A DNA stretch of 64,000 bases, taken from positions 23,808,001-23,872,000 of the forward strand of contig CM075937.1 of NCBI GenBank assembly GCA_038030265.1. The letters are read 5' to 3'. Below the pieces are notes generated by a model. The model did not search any database, was not told the origin of the DNA, and worked only from the letters and a program-made list of their open reading frames with translations. Of this stretch, positions 22,144 through 35,000 are shown piece by piece. The position numbers and the translations under genes are program-made. The DNA is from Corythucha ciliata. Its lineage: Eukaryota > Arthropoda > Insecta > Hemiptera > Tingidae. Within the stretch, counting starts at the first letter, position 1. Each line of letters begins with the position of its first letter.

Positions 22144-24141
22144 CGTTTTAATTGAAGGAAAAGCTTGAAAGCGTCCTTTAAACGAGAGTCAGAGCACGTT
22201 CTTCGTAGGGATTCAATAGAGGAGAGTGAACTGAAGTTAGAACAAGTATTGCGCTAGTCTGCCGCTAGTCTGCAGGACTGCCACTTTGCACTAAGCCCAA
22301 AGCATACTCGGATTATAGTGCCTTACCTTGGCTCTCGTGCTCTCCCTTCCATTACTGTTGTTCTTTGTGTTGATGGTGTTCCTGTGTTCCAATTTTTCCA
22401 CTTTATTTTCTTTTACCTATTTTCACTGTCTTTCAGTTCCTGTCTTATTTCAATCGTTCTTTTCAGAACGCCCGATCAAGATCCTTGGATTTTGAAAATC
22501 CTTTAAAGATCCAAGATATTTATTTTTTCATAAGTTAAAAATTCAATTTGGAACTCATGCTCGGGACCGATGCTGCTCATGTCCATGACACACCGACACA
22601 CGTCACGTCGCGGCAATTTGAACGAATAACAAAATACCAAAAATCAAAACGACAAAACTTTATGAGTCACGCGGGAACACGAAGAGCGTGCGACGGGGCG
22701 AGTTGCGAACGAAGAATGGAAACGAACACGGTTTAAAAAGTGGGATGGGGGGGGGGGCCGAGAACTCATGGTAGATTCGGTTAGTGGAAGATTGAAAGAC
22801 AAAAGCAAAAGCTGACAGAGCGACAGTAACGGCAGGGAGACCGGCATGGGCTGGTTTGATGAGCGCGGGGTGGAGCTGAAACTTCAAGCTGACTATGCTT
22901 TTTATTTTTTTCGATGAAAGGAAGCAAAAGGATCTGTAAAAAGATCTTGCTTTAAAATCCAAAATACTTTTTCCTAAGATACTTTAAAATCCCAGATCCA
23001 GATCCTTTGAAAAAGGATCTAAATCCAGATCTAGATCCAGGATCTTGATTTTGGATTTTAATCGGAAAATGATTTAGATCCGCAATGCTCTGATCAGAAG
23101 AATCAGTGTAAGGGTTTTCAGTGAGAACCCCGCACAGTGAGCCCACTGTAAGAACCACCTGCACCCGAACTTTTCCACGGACAGTCCTAAAGTCCAAGGA
23201 AGAATCTCGATGCCCATGGACCTCTCTGGGTAGCTCAGGGGCCTATAGATACGAATGGTCTCGAAAAAATGTCACAGAAGGGATCGAAGGACGCCGTGGA
23301 AACCACACCGCTGTTTTTGTCACCAACCGCTCGTACTTAGTGACCCTGGAGTCGATAAAATCGGATGATACCAACGACCACGAAGTGAAACATTCATTTC
23401 TGAACCGTTTTTAAGGGGCTGTATTTCACGGTTAAACATGGTTCGGGGACATATAAATCACGTCCGCCTCAGACCAGAACTTTCGACCCTTAAATTTGAG
23501 GTGATAATCCCTCGTTATTGTTTGGGAGGTGGTTTTGATGATGTTTTTGCGCAAGTGACCAACTACGACTCCAAGGGAGGGGTCATGGCCCCTGTGGCCC
23601 CTCCCTTGGATCCGTCACTGTTGTGGGCATGGATAGTTTTTGTTATAAAACCTCATTTCGTGAAAAATAAATAAATAAATAAATAAAAATAAAAATGCAT
23701 ATTTTATGCGCGTACTGGAAGGAAGTACCGATTTTTATATTTGATTTATATTTCAGATCTTTCAGTTCATGTGAAGCATCATGTTGCAATCATTTTCTAA
23801 TGGCTATCGGTCAAGGTCAGGGGTGTCAGGTTGGTTGGTAGGCAAACAAAGTTCACTAGTTCAATTGGTTCAATTATCACTGCTCAGTTGTTGTCGTCAA
23901 GGTGACTTGGTGAAGGGGGGTCGTTTGCCCTCCAACCAGTGTAACCTCCTTAGCAACCTGACCGCGACCGATACGATTATATCATATTTTTCCCCGTTTC
24001 TCTTGAATATATTTTTTCTTTCCACTGCAATTATCCAAAGTATCCATTTTGTTCCTTTCTGTTTTTATTTTAAAGAAGTGTTTTAAGTAGGTATTAGAGG
24101 CACCCGTAAGATTTAAAAAAAAAACCGAAGGCAAAAAATGT

Positions 24142-24146
<5 letters not shown>
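22144..24146. other. No gene seen; simple repeats
   Basis: Holds GATCC/AGATC-rich low-complexity sequence (about 22,985-23,050), a 39-bp hairpin (23,571-23,609, CCAAGGGAGGGG / CCCCTCCCTTGG), an (AAAT)n microsatellite (23,664-23,695) and an 11-G run (22,747-22,757). No supported exon. Confidence 0.5.

Positions 24147-24195
<49 letters not shown>
24147..24195. repeat. Poly(A) tract, 49 bp
   Basis: Uninterrupted A49 on the plus strand. It could be the tail of a retroposed copy whose body lies to the left, but I could not identify that body. Confidence 0.9.
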
Positions 24196-24197
<2 letters not shown>

Positions 24198-24702
24198 TTG
24201 GAATTCTGTGCATTTGTAATGGGGGCGTCCGAAGACTGATAGACCAAGTACGTCACACGCTTTGCCCGTTTCGTGCGTTGCGTGTTGCGTAACCGAAGTG
24301 ATCACACCTCTGTACATTCACCTTGGTCCGCCGGGTCTTGTCGATCGTTGACGGTTGGTTAGCGTCCCTCGGCGCTATGGGCAGAATATCGGTCTAAAGG
24401 TCCATTAGCGTCCCTTGGTGCTGTCCTTAGATATCGGAGTTGACCGATTGCGTAGCTCGGTCCTTGATCGGCTCAGTCCAGTCCTGTGTCGTCTTCTTCG
24501 CCGGGTTCGGCAAGGACAGGGAAAGGTTCGGTCAGGATCGGTCTCACTCGATGAATTTTGGGGCAGACACAAGTGTCGCTAAGCCCCGTAATATTCATCA
24601 AGTTCCACCGAGGTTGAGGGAATGAACGGAAATTGTGACCGGAGTCTTCTCAACGGTCGGGCACGAATGCCTGTAGGTGGTCAGGTTCACAATAGGGTTT
24701 CC

Positions 24703-25168
24703 ATTATTGTTCTTTTTTCTTTATATGTCCCAGCAATTAATTAATTACTTAAAATTTAGACGACCCTTGTCTTAGGACTTTTCAAGGGATTACTCCCCCC
24801 TTACCTCACCACTCTAGTCACGTTTGTGAATTCGAGGGGGTGGGGAGGCTGAAAATAAAGAATTAAACTTTATTGAAGCTAAATAATTACTATTTTTACT
24901 TGATTTGAGTGTTTTACTACATGCTAGCTTAGTGGTAGAGCGGCTGGCGCGAAACTACAAGGTCGTGGGTTCGAATCCCACGTTGGGAGCAATTTTTTCT
25001 CGGAACTCAAAACAAGTAAAAATAGTAAGTATTTAGCTTCAATAAAGTTTAATTCTTTATTTTCAGCCTACCCACCCCCTCGAATTCACAGACGTGACTT
25101 GGGTGGTGCGGTGAGGGGGGAGTAATCCCTTGAAAAGTCCTAAGACAAGGGTCGTCTAAATTTCAAGT
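24703..25168. mobile_element. tRNA-bearing palindromic element with 12-bp target duplication
   Basis: Two arms of about 165 bp (24,744-24,910 and 25,003-25,170), roughly 93% complementary, surround a 92-bp loop that contains a tRNA-like sequence. The insertion is flanked by an exact 12-bp direct repeat, AATAGGGTTTCC (24,691-24,702 and 25,169-25,180), and it interrupts an R1 repeat. The arms contain no open frames. The combination of a central Pol III unit, long complementary arms and a target duplication suggests a mobile unit; I do not know a described family of this form. Confidence 0.7.
24922..24991 (+). tRNA. tRNA-like sequence / Pol III unit (degenerate)
   Basis: A canonical A box (TAGCTTAGTGG, 24,925-24,935) and perfect B box (GGTTCGAATCC, 24,968-24,978) lie 32 bp apart. 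The T arm GTGGG-TTCGAAT-CCCAC is intact, and a D-arm pair GCTT/GAGC is present. The acceptor pairs only at its outer four bases (TGCT/AGCA), as if four bases were lost, and the anticodon stem does not form, so I cannot read an anticodon. A T6 run starting 2-3 bases after the 3' end is a Pol III terminator. Likely a transcribable tRNA-derived sequence, not a functional tRNA. Confidence 0.6.
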
Positions 25169-26270
25169 AATAGGGTTTCCCTTCAACAAGTGTCCGGAGT
25201 CTTCTCAACGGAGTCGAGCTTGGAAGGTTCCCGTAAGGTTTCCCGCACCACTGGTCAAAAAAGAACGATGTGGGGCAAGAGGCCTCGGTCAGGGTCAGCC
25301 TTATACCAACCAGTCAGGATCGAATCACTGAGGGGCCGGGAAGGTTCCCAATAAGCCTTGCCCGTCGGTGCCTTGGTAGCGTGTGACGTCACGAGCGGTC
25401 AAGAGTCGTCTCTCAATTGACCGCTGGACATTTTCCCAAACAGCGTGATTTTTGGCGAGCGATCCTTCGCTTCGGGAAGACTGCAGGCGTCGCTGTAGCA
25501 CTTCCGGATCGTCGGGTGTCCTGGAGTTCCCAGTCGTCAAAGCCGCTGGAGCGTCGCACAGTATCACAGTCGAGTCGTCCGTTCGCAGGCTGAAGAGCTG
25601 GTCCAGGTTGTGGAGATGTTTCCCTTTTGACTTCTTGATTCTTGGCACGAAGTTATTTCTCGGGTTATATAGTCGCTGCTTATATAGTCGGTGGGTGGTT
25701 TCCGCCCACTTCCACCCGCTCGGGTGGCTCAGTGGGTTGACCAGTGGGTGGTGGGTGGTTCCCTTTCCGATTTTTGCCCTACTCGGAGGGCTCTCGGGAC
25801 GACTTCTTTTTTTTTGTGTAGGGATCCCTTGGAATTTTTTCCCTGGGATTGGCGACTCGATGTATTTTTCTTCGCGGGGTTTTTTGCCCGACGTCAAATG
25901 GTTTCGCGGAGTTGGCACTTTCCCCAAGCCAAACTTCTGAATGATCGTTTTTTCTTAATTTTAGCCGTGAGTCATCGCTTTGCCTTAACTTAAGTCGTGG
26001 ATTTGCCCGAACACAAGAGCGTTTTTTCTCAAATTTGGCCTGAATGTTTGTATCAACAACGAGGAATTGAAGCAGTTTCTCAATTTTCTAGCCATGAATG
26101 AGCGCTTTTTCTCAATTTTAGCAAAGAATATCTGCATTTTAAAAATTTTTAGCCGCGTAATTGCCCCAAGAACAGAAAATTAGCGTGTCTTCTAAATTTT
26201 AGCCGCCTCAGGTCGTACAGAAACTGTGAATTATAGCGTTTTTTCACAATTTCAGGAGTAGACTAGCCCG

Positions 26271-27660
26271 TAAGCTTATGCTCGCATGAAATAACTGCGC
26301 ACAAGGACCTCGATAGGTCACTATTTTTGTCCAATCGCGTGAGGAGGCCACAAAAAAAACCGCAACGATAAGGCACAAACGAGCCATTCTCGGCGGTGCC
26401 GACAGCCCTAATGGAGGCGTTTTTGGCTGGGGCTAAATGGACGTTAAAATCGCCCACTTGAACCCTCCGTATCGGTGGATGGTGTGTTAAGCAAAAATTG
26501 CCAAATTTAAAATTAGATGGAGACGCGTATCGTAAAGAAGATAACCCCGTATTGCAAAGAAGATTCCCAAATGCCTATTCAGCCAGGAAACTTCCAATTT
26601 TGCATTTTGCGGCTTTTTTCAGACTTTGAGCGATGTCGTGGACGGCTAAACCGGGTTTCACAGTCACTAAAAAGAAGCCAGAAACTTGTGATTCGCGAAA
26701 ATAAGACCAGAACTAGCAATGTCGTTTTTGGAAAATGTGTTACATCCTCATTTCGTCCATCCGTGACCGCCGTCGTATGGTTACATTATGGTTTCAGTTA
26801 CTTCCATAACGTTACAAAAACGTTATCGACAACATATTTAGTAACGTTTCAGTATCGTAACTATGTTGACGTTTCAGCAACGTCGCTTTGCGATGTTGTT
26901 GTCACTAATGCGTATGAATAATGCGTCTAAAAGACTCTATTATCCAACGGAAATCCGCAGAAACTGTGAAACTTATCTCATTTATAGGCCCGAAATTATT
27001 TGTACTGTTTATTTGCGCTGTTTAAAAGCACGTAATTTTGCCACATTAACCAGTTTTGTTGATATTAAGCTGAAATTATACGCAAAACATTGAATTAATG
27101 GCACCGCAATTGCAATGTTGACCTTAGAAATTTGAAGAGCAAATTTACCCAAGCAAAAGTGGCAATAACATATTTGAAATTCGCCCCCTGCGTTCAGTCC
27201 TGCTGTATCCGCCTATATCCCCGGCCAAAACTGTCTTCATCTCTGAATTCTGTCAGAAACGATAAAATACTGTAGCGCCTGAAAGAGCGGCATGATACCA
27301 AAGATCAGCAATACACCGTGTACGGCCGGTCGAGCCACCTCGTGACTTCGTCCTCAACCTCAACTCCTTATTGAACTGCAAGTTCTAAGTTATCAATTTG
27401 AGCTTTCGAGTTCATGCTTCTGTGAATGGTGCAGCATACTTTGAGAGTTGGGGGAGGGGACATGATTTAGACCGATGATCCATACTCCAGTCTTATATCG
27501 TATAGTCTTACATTATACAGCTGGCTGGGGGGGGGGGACTTATTTTAAGCAAAACGAAAACCTCATAGAAATAATAAATAACCAACTTAACGCTTTTTTT
27601 TTTGTTTGCTCTACGTGAGTATAATGACGGACATCATGTAATGTTTTGTTTGATTTTTTC
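26271..27660. other. No gene seen
   Basis: Intergenic DNA downstream of the EF-hand gene. Contains an 11-G run at 27,527-27,537. The EF-hand transcript's 3' UTR should lie in its right part (minus strand). Confidence 0.4.
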
Positions 27661-29994
27661 TCAAACGACGATTGAAGTTCGATTGGACTTTTTGCGAGGA
27701 TCGAAGGGCTCGTTATCCTCGGGCGGAGTGTTCATTGCCGACCAGTCGATTGGGAAAACTGGCGGAGGCGCTCGTGGAATGCAACCGAAAATGTACAGAC
27801 CTGGTCCATTCGGGTAGCGTCCAAAAAGGAAGTTGGCGAACGTGAGACGGTACATTGAGTAGTTAAGAGGAAAATCGCCGTTCTTTGAAAATAATGCAAC
27901 AACGATAAATATTTTTTAAAATTGATAAATTTTGGTTGGAGAGGTCACTGTCTTACCGCTGTCATAGCTTTGAAAGCCGGTTCGATCATTTCGGAAACTT
28001 TGGTGGTTGGAAATCCAATTACCGAAGAGTAAAAGTCCCGTAGTTCGTCCATTGTCAAACTTCCGCTTCCTTGAAGCGACCGTTTTTGGCTAAACTGAAC
28101 TTAAACTTTCATATTAAAAAAAAAACGAGCACTTACCAGACTTATTTATCGCGTTGAATACAATCTTCGGAAAATACTGAAGCCAAAGTGGTAGCTCGGT
28201 GAAAGTTTTCTTTTTGTTCAAAAGCTTGCCCCACAGGTAAAGCCAGTCTTCGATGCTCAGAAACAGTCGGTTGATGTCCATTTTTTGCCCGCGCTCGCCT
28301 AAATTGTCACTATTTAGTATGACAGGCTGTAATCTGTCACGACAACAATGAACAATTACAGTCCGAGTCATCAGTTTCAGGCCTAATTGGCATTATAAAA
28401 GTTTCGATGAATCCTTGTTGAACTTGTTCGAGAATGATGTATTCCCCACTGTTGGTCGTCCAGTCAGCGAAATGACGCACTCTCTGGGGAAAGAAATGGT
28501 GAATGAATGGGGTGATTAAAGGTGGGAGGGGGGCTCTTTAAATACCTCTGTGAACGCCTCGAAATCTTGCACTGAAATTATGTCGTCCCTGTCCATATCA
28601 AAAATATGGGCAAAAAAATGACTCAATTTTTCCTTCTGAGTTTCCGTCAATAAAACTGTTTTATCCGTTTCAAGAGTGTCTTCGTCCGAGGGGTAGCGTT
28701 TGACCCACGTCGCTATATTTTCAAATCGGTTCGTTTTACAGTTTTGAAAAAAATAAAAAAAGAACAACACAATAATGTGTTAGATCGACCAAGTATAGAG
28801 CCCAAGCATCAAAGCATAGTCCGCACAAAAAATCCTAATCTACGCATTTTACGCGTGCTTTTTTAGTCCATAAACAAAATAAGTTCGATGATTCCAATTT
28901 CTGCCTTAAATCGCGCGTGCCCTTTTCAAGAAAAAAACAAAAACAAGCGGACGGACCAAGAATTAAATTAAATTTATGGGCAGCAGACACATACCGTTCC
29001 CTGTTACATCGCTCTCTTCACTGCTATCTAAAAACCTGAAGTTGTGAGTGGGGAGGGTGAAATTAAAAGAATAATAATGTCCATGGTGAGGAGGGGTGGG
29101 AAAGAAATTCTTACTTTTATTAGTTAGTATTTTGGTCGAAATTTTGCCCGTTCGGTATTAGAGTTATCAAGAACAAAACGTCGTTTTAAAGCCTATAAAT
29201 TGGTTTGAACAGCGAGAAAAATCTTACCCCAAACGTGAACGCTCCAGCCTGGTTCGTTACTATTGTTTTTCTCTTCCAAAGAAAGTTGGTCCACCGGCAT
29301 CATATCCTCCGGTCCGGTTCGCCATCTCTTCAATAAATCCTTCGTTTTACCTTTGGTTCTGTCACAGGCCATCTTCCAGGTTGATATGAATTTTCTCTGA
29401 GACCTCGGTGAATCGTCCTCGCCTTTTTTCAAAAATTTTAGTGTAAAAACTTCGAAACAGACTGTGAGGAAGAGAGTATATTCTCACCGCAGAACGATTG
29501 CTCGAGCATTCCCGACGACGACTCTTGTTTCGTAAGCTCTTTGTGATGATGCATCGCCGAGTTCCCATCGGTAAAATTGACTTTCTTCGCCGACGACGTC
29601 TGTTGTTGCTGGTCGAAAAGGTCCGATCCTCGGCTCGGCCTCCGCGTCCCCCCTTTGTCCTGAACGGAATCTAAAGCGCCGCTCGTCAGTGTCATTTCGT
29701 CCTTGATTGCGGCCTTCTTGTTGTCCCCGCTCCCGCTGGATCCTCTGTGAATATACATTTTTTTAAAATTTCAGAATCTTGAATCGCTCTCCATCTCTTA
29801 TAGTGACACGCGACAGGCATCATGGGAGGGGGAGGGAGATTCACCCTCAGTGGCTGAAAAAATCTAAAGCTCACCAAGGGTCTATAGGGTAAAGGACGTC
29901 TCCCCGAGTACATAAATTTAATGACGGACAGGCATCCGATGATGTACAGTGAGACGATCGATGCGGCTGCTCCTAAAATCCACCCGAAACCCAT
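27661..29994 (-). CDS. Membrane-anchored EF-hand protein (sarcoplasmic Ca-binding/calexcitin-like)
   Basis: Nine exons on the minus strand: 29,875-29,994 (ATG), 29,488-29,744, 29,228-29,422, 28,995-29,027, 28,546-28,712, 28,360-28,483, 28,137-28,298, 27,957-28,069 and 27,661-27,882 (stop). All GT-AG phases match except exon 1 to exon 2, where phase 0 meets phase 2, so that junction may be wrong or a small exon is missed. Exon 1 encodes a signal anchor (ILGAAASIVSLYIIGCLSVI). A Ser/Gln-rich linker follows, then GWSVHVW-A-TWVKRYPSDEDT. The first EF-hand loop is DMDRDDIISVQD, and a later one is within INKSGSGSLTMDE. The C-terminal FANFLFGRYPNGPGLYIFG is typical of sarcoplasmic calcium-binding/calexcitin-like proteins. 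The anchor suggests membrane-tethered calcium sensing. Family membership is likely; orthology is not settled. Confidence 0.8.
28995..29027 (-). CDS. 33-nt candidate cassette exon of the EF-hand gene
   Basis: This small exon has good borders (TTTTTAG before, GTATGTG after on the minus strand) and is phase 1 at both ends, as are its neighbours, so skipping or inclusion both keep the frame. It inserts D-S-S-E-E-S-D-V-T-G-N between VHVW and TWVK. The acidic SSEES run is a casein-kinase-2-like site. Without transcript data I cannot say whether it is used. Confidence 0.55.
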
Positions 29995-32064
29995 TGAAGC
30001 GGGTGAGACCAGTTGCCGATCGGCGTGACTCGCGTGGTAAGCCCACCGTGAACGTGACTTTTGAAAATCATTCGGCGCACATGTTTTGTTCTGGCGAACC
30101 TGTTTTTTTAATTAGTGGAGACGATTTTTATTTGAAACGTTGTATTCTCACAGAGTGGGTGGGGAAAAGACACTATGAATGGAAGTCAGGGCGTGGCATC
30201 TTCGATCCGTTTGCCCGTGTGTCTAACATTGCCAATTTGCCTGGGAAATTGGTATTTAGCGGATCGTCAGTTTCGTAAGGTGCCCATAAATCTGGACTTG
30301 TGAAGTCGGATGTAAGCGTTCGATAGGTTCGAACATTCCACTACGAAAATCTCCGTGGGTCAAAACAGAATGAAAAAATTTGGTCAGGCTTAGCTGGAAA
30401 TACTTAGGTGGTGGCACTGGCGTATACTACCTCCTATTTCCACCCAATCTGATTTTATTGCTTATGGTGAATGATGATACGAAATTTTCCCTTGGAGATC
30501 CAGCTCTTTCTGTCCCTGACTGACAGAAAGAGGAGGCTGAGACGAGGATGCTAATACATATTCCTTTGATGATGTTCAGGAGGAGTGTATTAACGCAAGC
30601 GGCAGGAACCTGCGTTTGCGTTGTTTTGGTTAAACAGGGAGTCAGGGAGTTTTTCCATGCCCGTTAAGCCTCTCTAGAATTCAATTGATGTTCCAACTTC
30701 AAGGGAGGAGGTCTTCACGTCATAGCGTGCAGTGATGCTATTTTGTTTTCTACCCTTTAAGGAAGACTGGCGGAAAGGGAATCGATGACCCCCTTTTTCC
30801 CCCTTCTTCACTTCAGAAAAAAACGCTATAACAAGAGCTGTCCTTCCCTTTCTTTATAAATTTTATTTATAAACTTCTGATTTTATCGATAATTCGTGCA
30901 TCAAAAAAACGAATCAAAAGTTTATTTTTATGCTCCGCATTGGGGAAGCTGGTGCTGTGGTCGCGTTCTGGGCAGGGAGTGGGGAGTGACAACGAGGGGC
31001 CTTACTTCTGCAATATTAAGTGAAATAATGTAAATATTGTACCTTTTTTTGTGAAAACTCGATTCAGAATGTTTTTTCGACATTTTAGGGTTTTTTTTAT
31101 GTGCTGCTCCTTGACTGTGGTTGTCACCAGCAGATAGAAAACATTCTATTGCAATTTTGAATTGATTTACCGCGGTTGACGGGAGAATCAATTTTTTTTC
31201 CCCCTCCCCCGAGAATGTACCGAGTATTTGATGAATCAAAAGACGCGCTGCTTGTAGCGGGGGTAACTATAGTGAATAACTGGAGGGAAGTTAAGCACAA
31301 CATAAAATACTGGAAAATATTCTGGTCATGCGCGTTCGTCTAGATAGCTCTGAAGGGCTCAAGGGTCGAAGTTTACAAGAATTAATGAGCGAGGGCTACC
31401 GGGTATTTAGACGGTTGAAAAATTGAATTTCTCCCGTTATTCGTGACTGGACAGGCCAATACGTCACGCAATGACACCACCGCCAACTATAATCTCTTCA
31501 ATCTTTGATGAAGCCATAAAAAAGCGTGCAATTATTCCCGTGGCCGTAAACAAATGTGGAGTGTCGTGAGAGAGAGAAAGAGCGATAAAAAGATCCCTCC
31601 TAGTAAGTTTCTGCAGTGAGAGTATGAGTAAAGCATACATTCAGTTAAAAATAATAATGAAACCATATTTTACCATGTATTTATTCCATTGTGGCCCTCA
31701 CAAATCTAAAAAATTCCAAAATATTGGGCTTTATTGCGTGTATAATAATGAAAAACAGAAAGTGACCTATTAGAACCTAAATTCTTCCTCATTAAACAAT
31801 TTTAAGCTTAAAAAAACATTAACAAATGAAGGAGTAATACTGTGTATGGGGGGGCTTCAGAGCCGGAACAAATTAAGTAATGATAATTGAAGAAGGTGGG
31901 GATGCTAAATGTTATAAAAATGACTTAAAACTTATAAAGAAAGACAAGAAGGGATAGGGTAAGGGATAAAAACCAAAATATAAATAAGTTTTACGACCGT
32001 TTTACAAACGAGATTTGTCTTCTAACGACACACTGATGAGTGTGAAGGAGAGGGGGGGGGGACT
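29995..32064. other. Intergenic, no gene seen
   Basis: Lies between the 3' end of the p33MONOX-like gene and the start of the EF-hand gene, both on the minus strand, so it should hold the former's 3' UTR and the latter's promoter. A short hairpin GCTCTTTCTGTCCCTGACTG / ACAGAAAGAG is at about 30,507-30,535. No supported exon. Confidence 0.4.
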
Positions 32065-35000
32065 TTACATGGACGTCGGCGACCAGAAATTCATTTCTCT
32101 CAATTCAGACGGCCGAGCCTTCAATGTTTTAACACCAGCGGGTCGACTACTGTTGTTGACAACGTCCTGTAACTCGTTGTCGCCGCTCATCGCTCGTACA
32201 ACTCTGGCTGTTAGGCTCTCTGGTGGCGGCGTCGAAGAATTGTCTTCGGTGGATGAATTGAAAGCGCTCGAAATGGAGTTGTCACCGTTGACGCGCTCAG
32301 TCGAACCTGTAGAGATGGAAGTTGGGGAGAGGGGGGGGGGGTAAAGCGTTATTTTATTTTAATCGACGAAGATTGGGTCGGTGGGGAGGGGGAGAAATAA
32401 AAAAGCGTCTTACCGAAAAATATGTGAGTGAAATACGGGTTTCTTCGAAGTAATTTAGGCGACGCCAGTGGACTCGCTGGTAGTGACTTACTGTTTCGAC
32501 GGGTTCGTTGCGACGGAGGAATCACGACTTTTTCATGTCCATGCTCTGAAGGGGAAAAATGAATTGCGATGAGATCATTGACGCTCAAATATTGTTTTCC
32601 ACTTACCGGCGATCATTTGATGAGCCACAGCGACAACTGAATATCCGCAAGCGGCTCCCTCTTTACTGAAGCCGTCGTCAGTACCAGTTGATTTCAAACG
32701 TCCCAAAGGAGGATCGACGGCATTTTTCATTCCTATTTCCCTCGGAGCTAAATGTGGAAAAAAAACGCACAAAGTTAGTCACTGAATAACCTAATGCCCA
32801 GCAGAAGCCTCCCTTTCACCCTCGTATGCGCATTCTTATCGGAATATTTGTCACCGGTAATTTTCGTTTTAATGGCTTTTTTAATTGCCTGATCGCCTCC
32901 TGGCTGATTCATAATGAAATCGTACATATCACGGCAAGTGTTCTCACTTTGCATGAACGGTCTCTGGTCTCGTTCAACCGTAGGACGGATGGGCGGGAGC
33001 CGGGGCAAGAGGTCGCATCCTACAGGGAATGCCACTTCAGCCATCGAGGCACAAACCGTCTGAGATTGCTCGGCAACCCGGATCGACTCTTTCGTTGTGA
33101 ACTGGACAACAGGTCCATCCTGAGGGACTAGAGTTCTACTATCCCGGCTATTTTGTAACGATCCCCAAAACCATTGCTCATTCAAATACAAAAATGTATA
33201 TTGCCCCCTCCCACAACCAAAAATACCTTTTTACAAAGCTTCAGTACAGTTTGGAAGGACGGTCAAGGGGGAGACAACAAAGCAAGAGCTTGTGGAAAAT
33301 TACCATAAAGCCCTGAAACGCGAATTTATCGCCTCCCCACCAATAGCGCCCCCTCGAATTCGAACGAGAAATAGTGACGTAAGTGGAAACTCAAGTCATT
33401 ATTTTCATGAGTCATTTTTAATTAATCAATAAATAGGAGATCAACCTATTTAGTTAGAGAGTGTGTCGCGATGGGGAAGTTGGGGGAGACGAAGAGATCG
33501 TTTTATTAAATCTACAAAAAAATTGAAATTAGAATTGACGCTGTGGCGACGGGGGGGCACGAGGTCAAACCTCTTTCTTTTTATCTTTGTTTTTCACGGA
33601 GAGACGTCGGAAAGTTTTAGTCAAAGATTTCCTAAAAATCATCCAATTCTATTGGATGGAGTGGCTAGGGACGGAGGGAGGGAGGGAGGGACTTCAAACG
33701 CCGGCGAACTAGTGCAAAACTCCCCCCTCCCTTCATGGTATGTGAACTTTCCTTTTCGTTCCAAATAACCGGTTTATAGCAGACATTGCCGATATAATGA
33801 CCGTGACCGTGGCGAAATCTCGATAGATAGTTGAGTCAGCTAAGCGGTCCAATTTTCGAGGAAAAATATTAATAAGTAGGCTGTCAATGGCAAATATATA
33901 AACCCTCCTGGGGCCCCTCGCAAGAGGCTAAAAAGGGGGGCCAACAGTAAATCAATTTAAATAATAATAATAATAATAAAAATCAATTGCAAGGTAAACG
34001 TACTACGTTTTGCTTGTAAAGCCCTCCAGTTATAAGGGCTCCAAACGATTCCGAATTTGAATTTCTACTACCCATAACTATTGTTAACTCACGTAATAAT
34101 TTCCATGAAAAGATGTAAAAAGGTCCTCCTCCAAAAGTAGAAGCCATCGTTTAACAAGAATCACAGTGACTCTGTTCATTACACGTTGCGAAAAACAAAA
34201 AAAATACTACAGGCGTACAAAAAGAGGATTTCCAACCAAAATGAGCGATGCTTTGGGCTGTAAACAATAAGAGAACGGTAAAATCTCGACTGAAGGTCCG
34301 AATAAGTCGTTCAAAAAAAAAAGAACCGATCCAGAGGGAACAGAAGTGGAACACGGAAGCAATGACAGCAAAGAATACAAAATCACCCCGACCTCGAATC
34401 TTATCCTCTACCCCCCTTCCCCTACGAGCCACTTCTCTTTACGCAAGAGATTGTGCTACCTCCCACCACTACAACACTATGGGGACGAGCCTCCAATAGT
34501 AATGAAACAAAAAAATGATAATAATAAAAATCTTACTTTGGGGAATTAGGTTTCCGTTGCCTGATTCTATGCTGAGCATCGTGCCAAAATGGTTTAAATT
34601 GTATAAAAAATAGAAATAAAATCAAGTTTGAGACGAGCCACGTACAGAACCAATGGATCACTGACACTGCGCTCCCTCGGTACATTAACCGTTCTAATAA
34701 ACGCCAGTGTTTTTCCCAAAACAGATAAAAACGAGTTATCTTCCAGAATCGAACCAATCTCAGTGCACTTCGGCTCAAGGATTGTTTTGATCGGACGAAT
34801 GAGCACAGCCGACGCGAACACAAACGCCCGTGACGCCACTCACGGTACCGCGTGTGTTCGACGTCACTCTAGTTAGAGCTTCTTTTTGTTGTTTTTTTCA
34901 GAGATGATCTCAAAACGCACTCTTTCCTGCCTCTCATTTTCCACCCTTCCCCACCCGTGCAGGGGAGCTGCGGTGTGTGACAACATGCCAATTTGGCTCA

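Larger units (their letters stand above)
24330..26270. repeat. Repeat family R1, copy 2 (split by tRNA palindrome)
   Basis: GC-rich unclassified element. It shares module A (25,560-25,905) and the degenerate ~35-bp array (25,925-26,265) with the 0.6-2.1 kb region. A phrase GGAGTCTTCTCAACGG occurs on both sides of the inserted palindrome (24,641 and 25,194). A minus-strand frame of 200 codons (25,325-25,927) contains NLDQLFSLRTDDSTVILCDA and could be a piece of an element-encoded protein, but I recognise no domain. Confidence 0.5.

Noticed and set aside
24922..24991. Functional tRNA gene
   Set aside because: The acceptor stem is broken and no anticodon stem or anticodon can be formed; kept only as a tRNA-like Pol III unit.
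26263..26457. Minus-strand frame beginning MGDFNVHL, like the endonuclease GDFN motif
   Set aside because: Only four residues match and no other endonuclease motif surrounds it; probably chance.
32015..32344. Plus-strand 109-codon frame
   Set aside because: It is the antisense shadow of the last exon of the p33MONOX-like gene.
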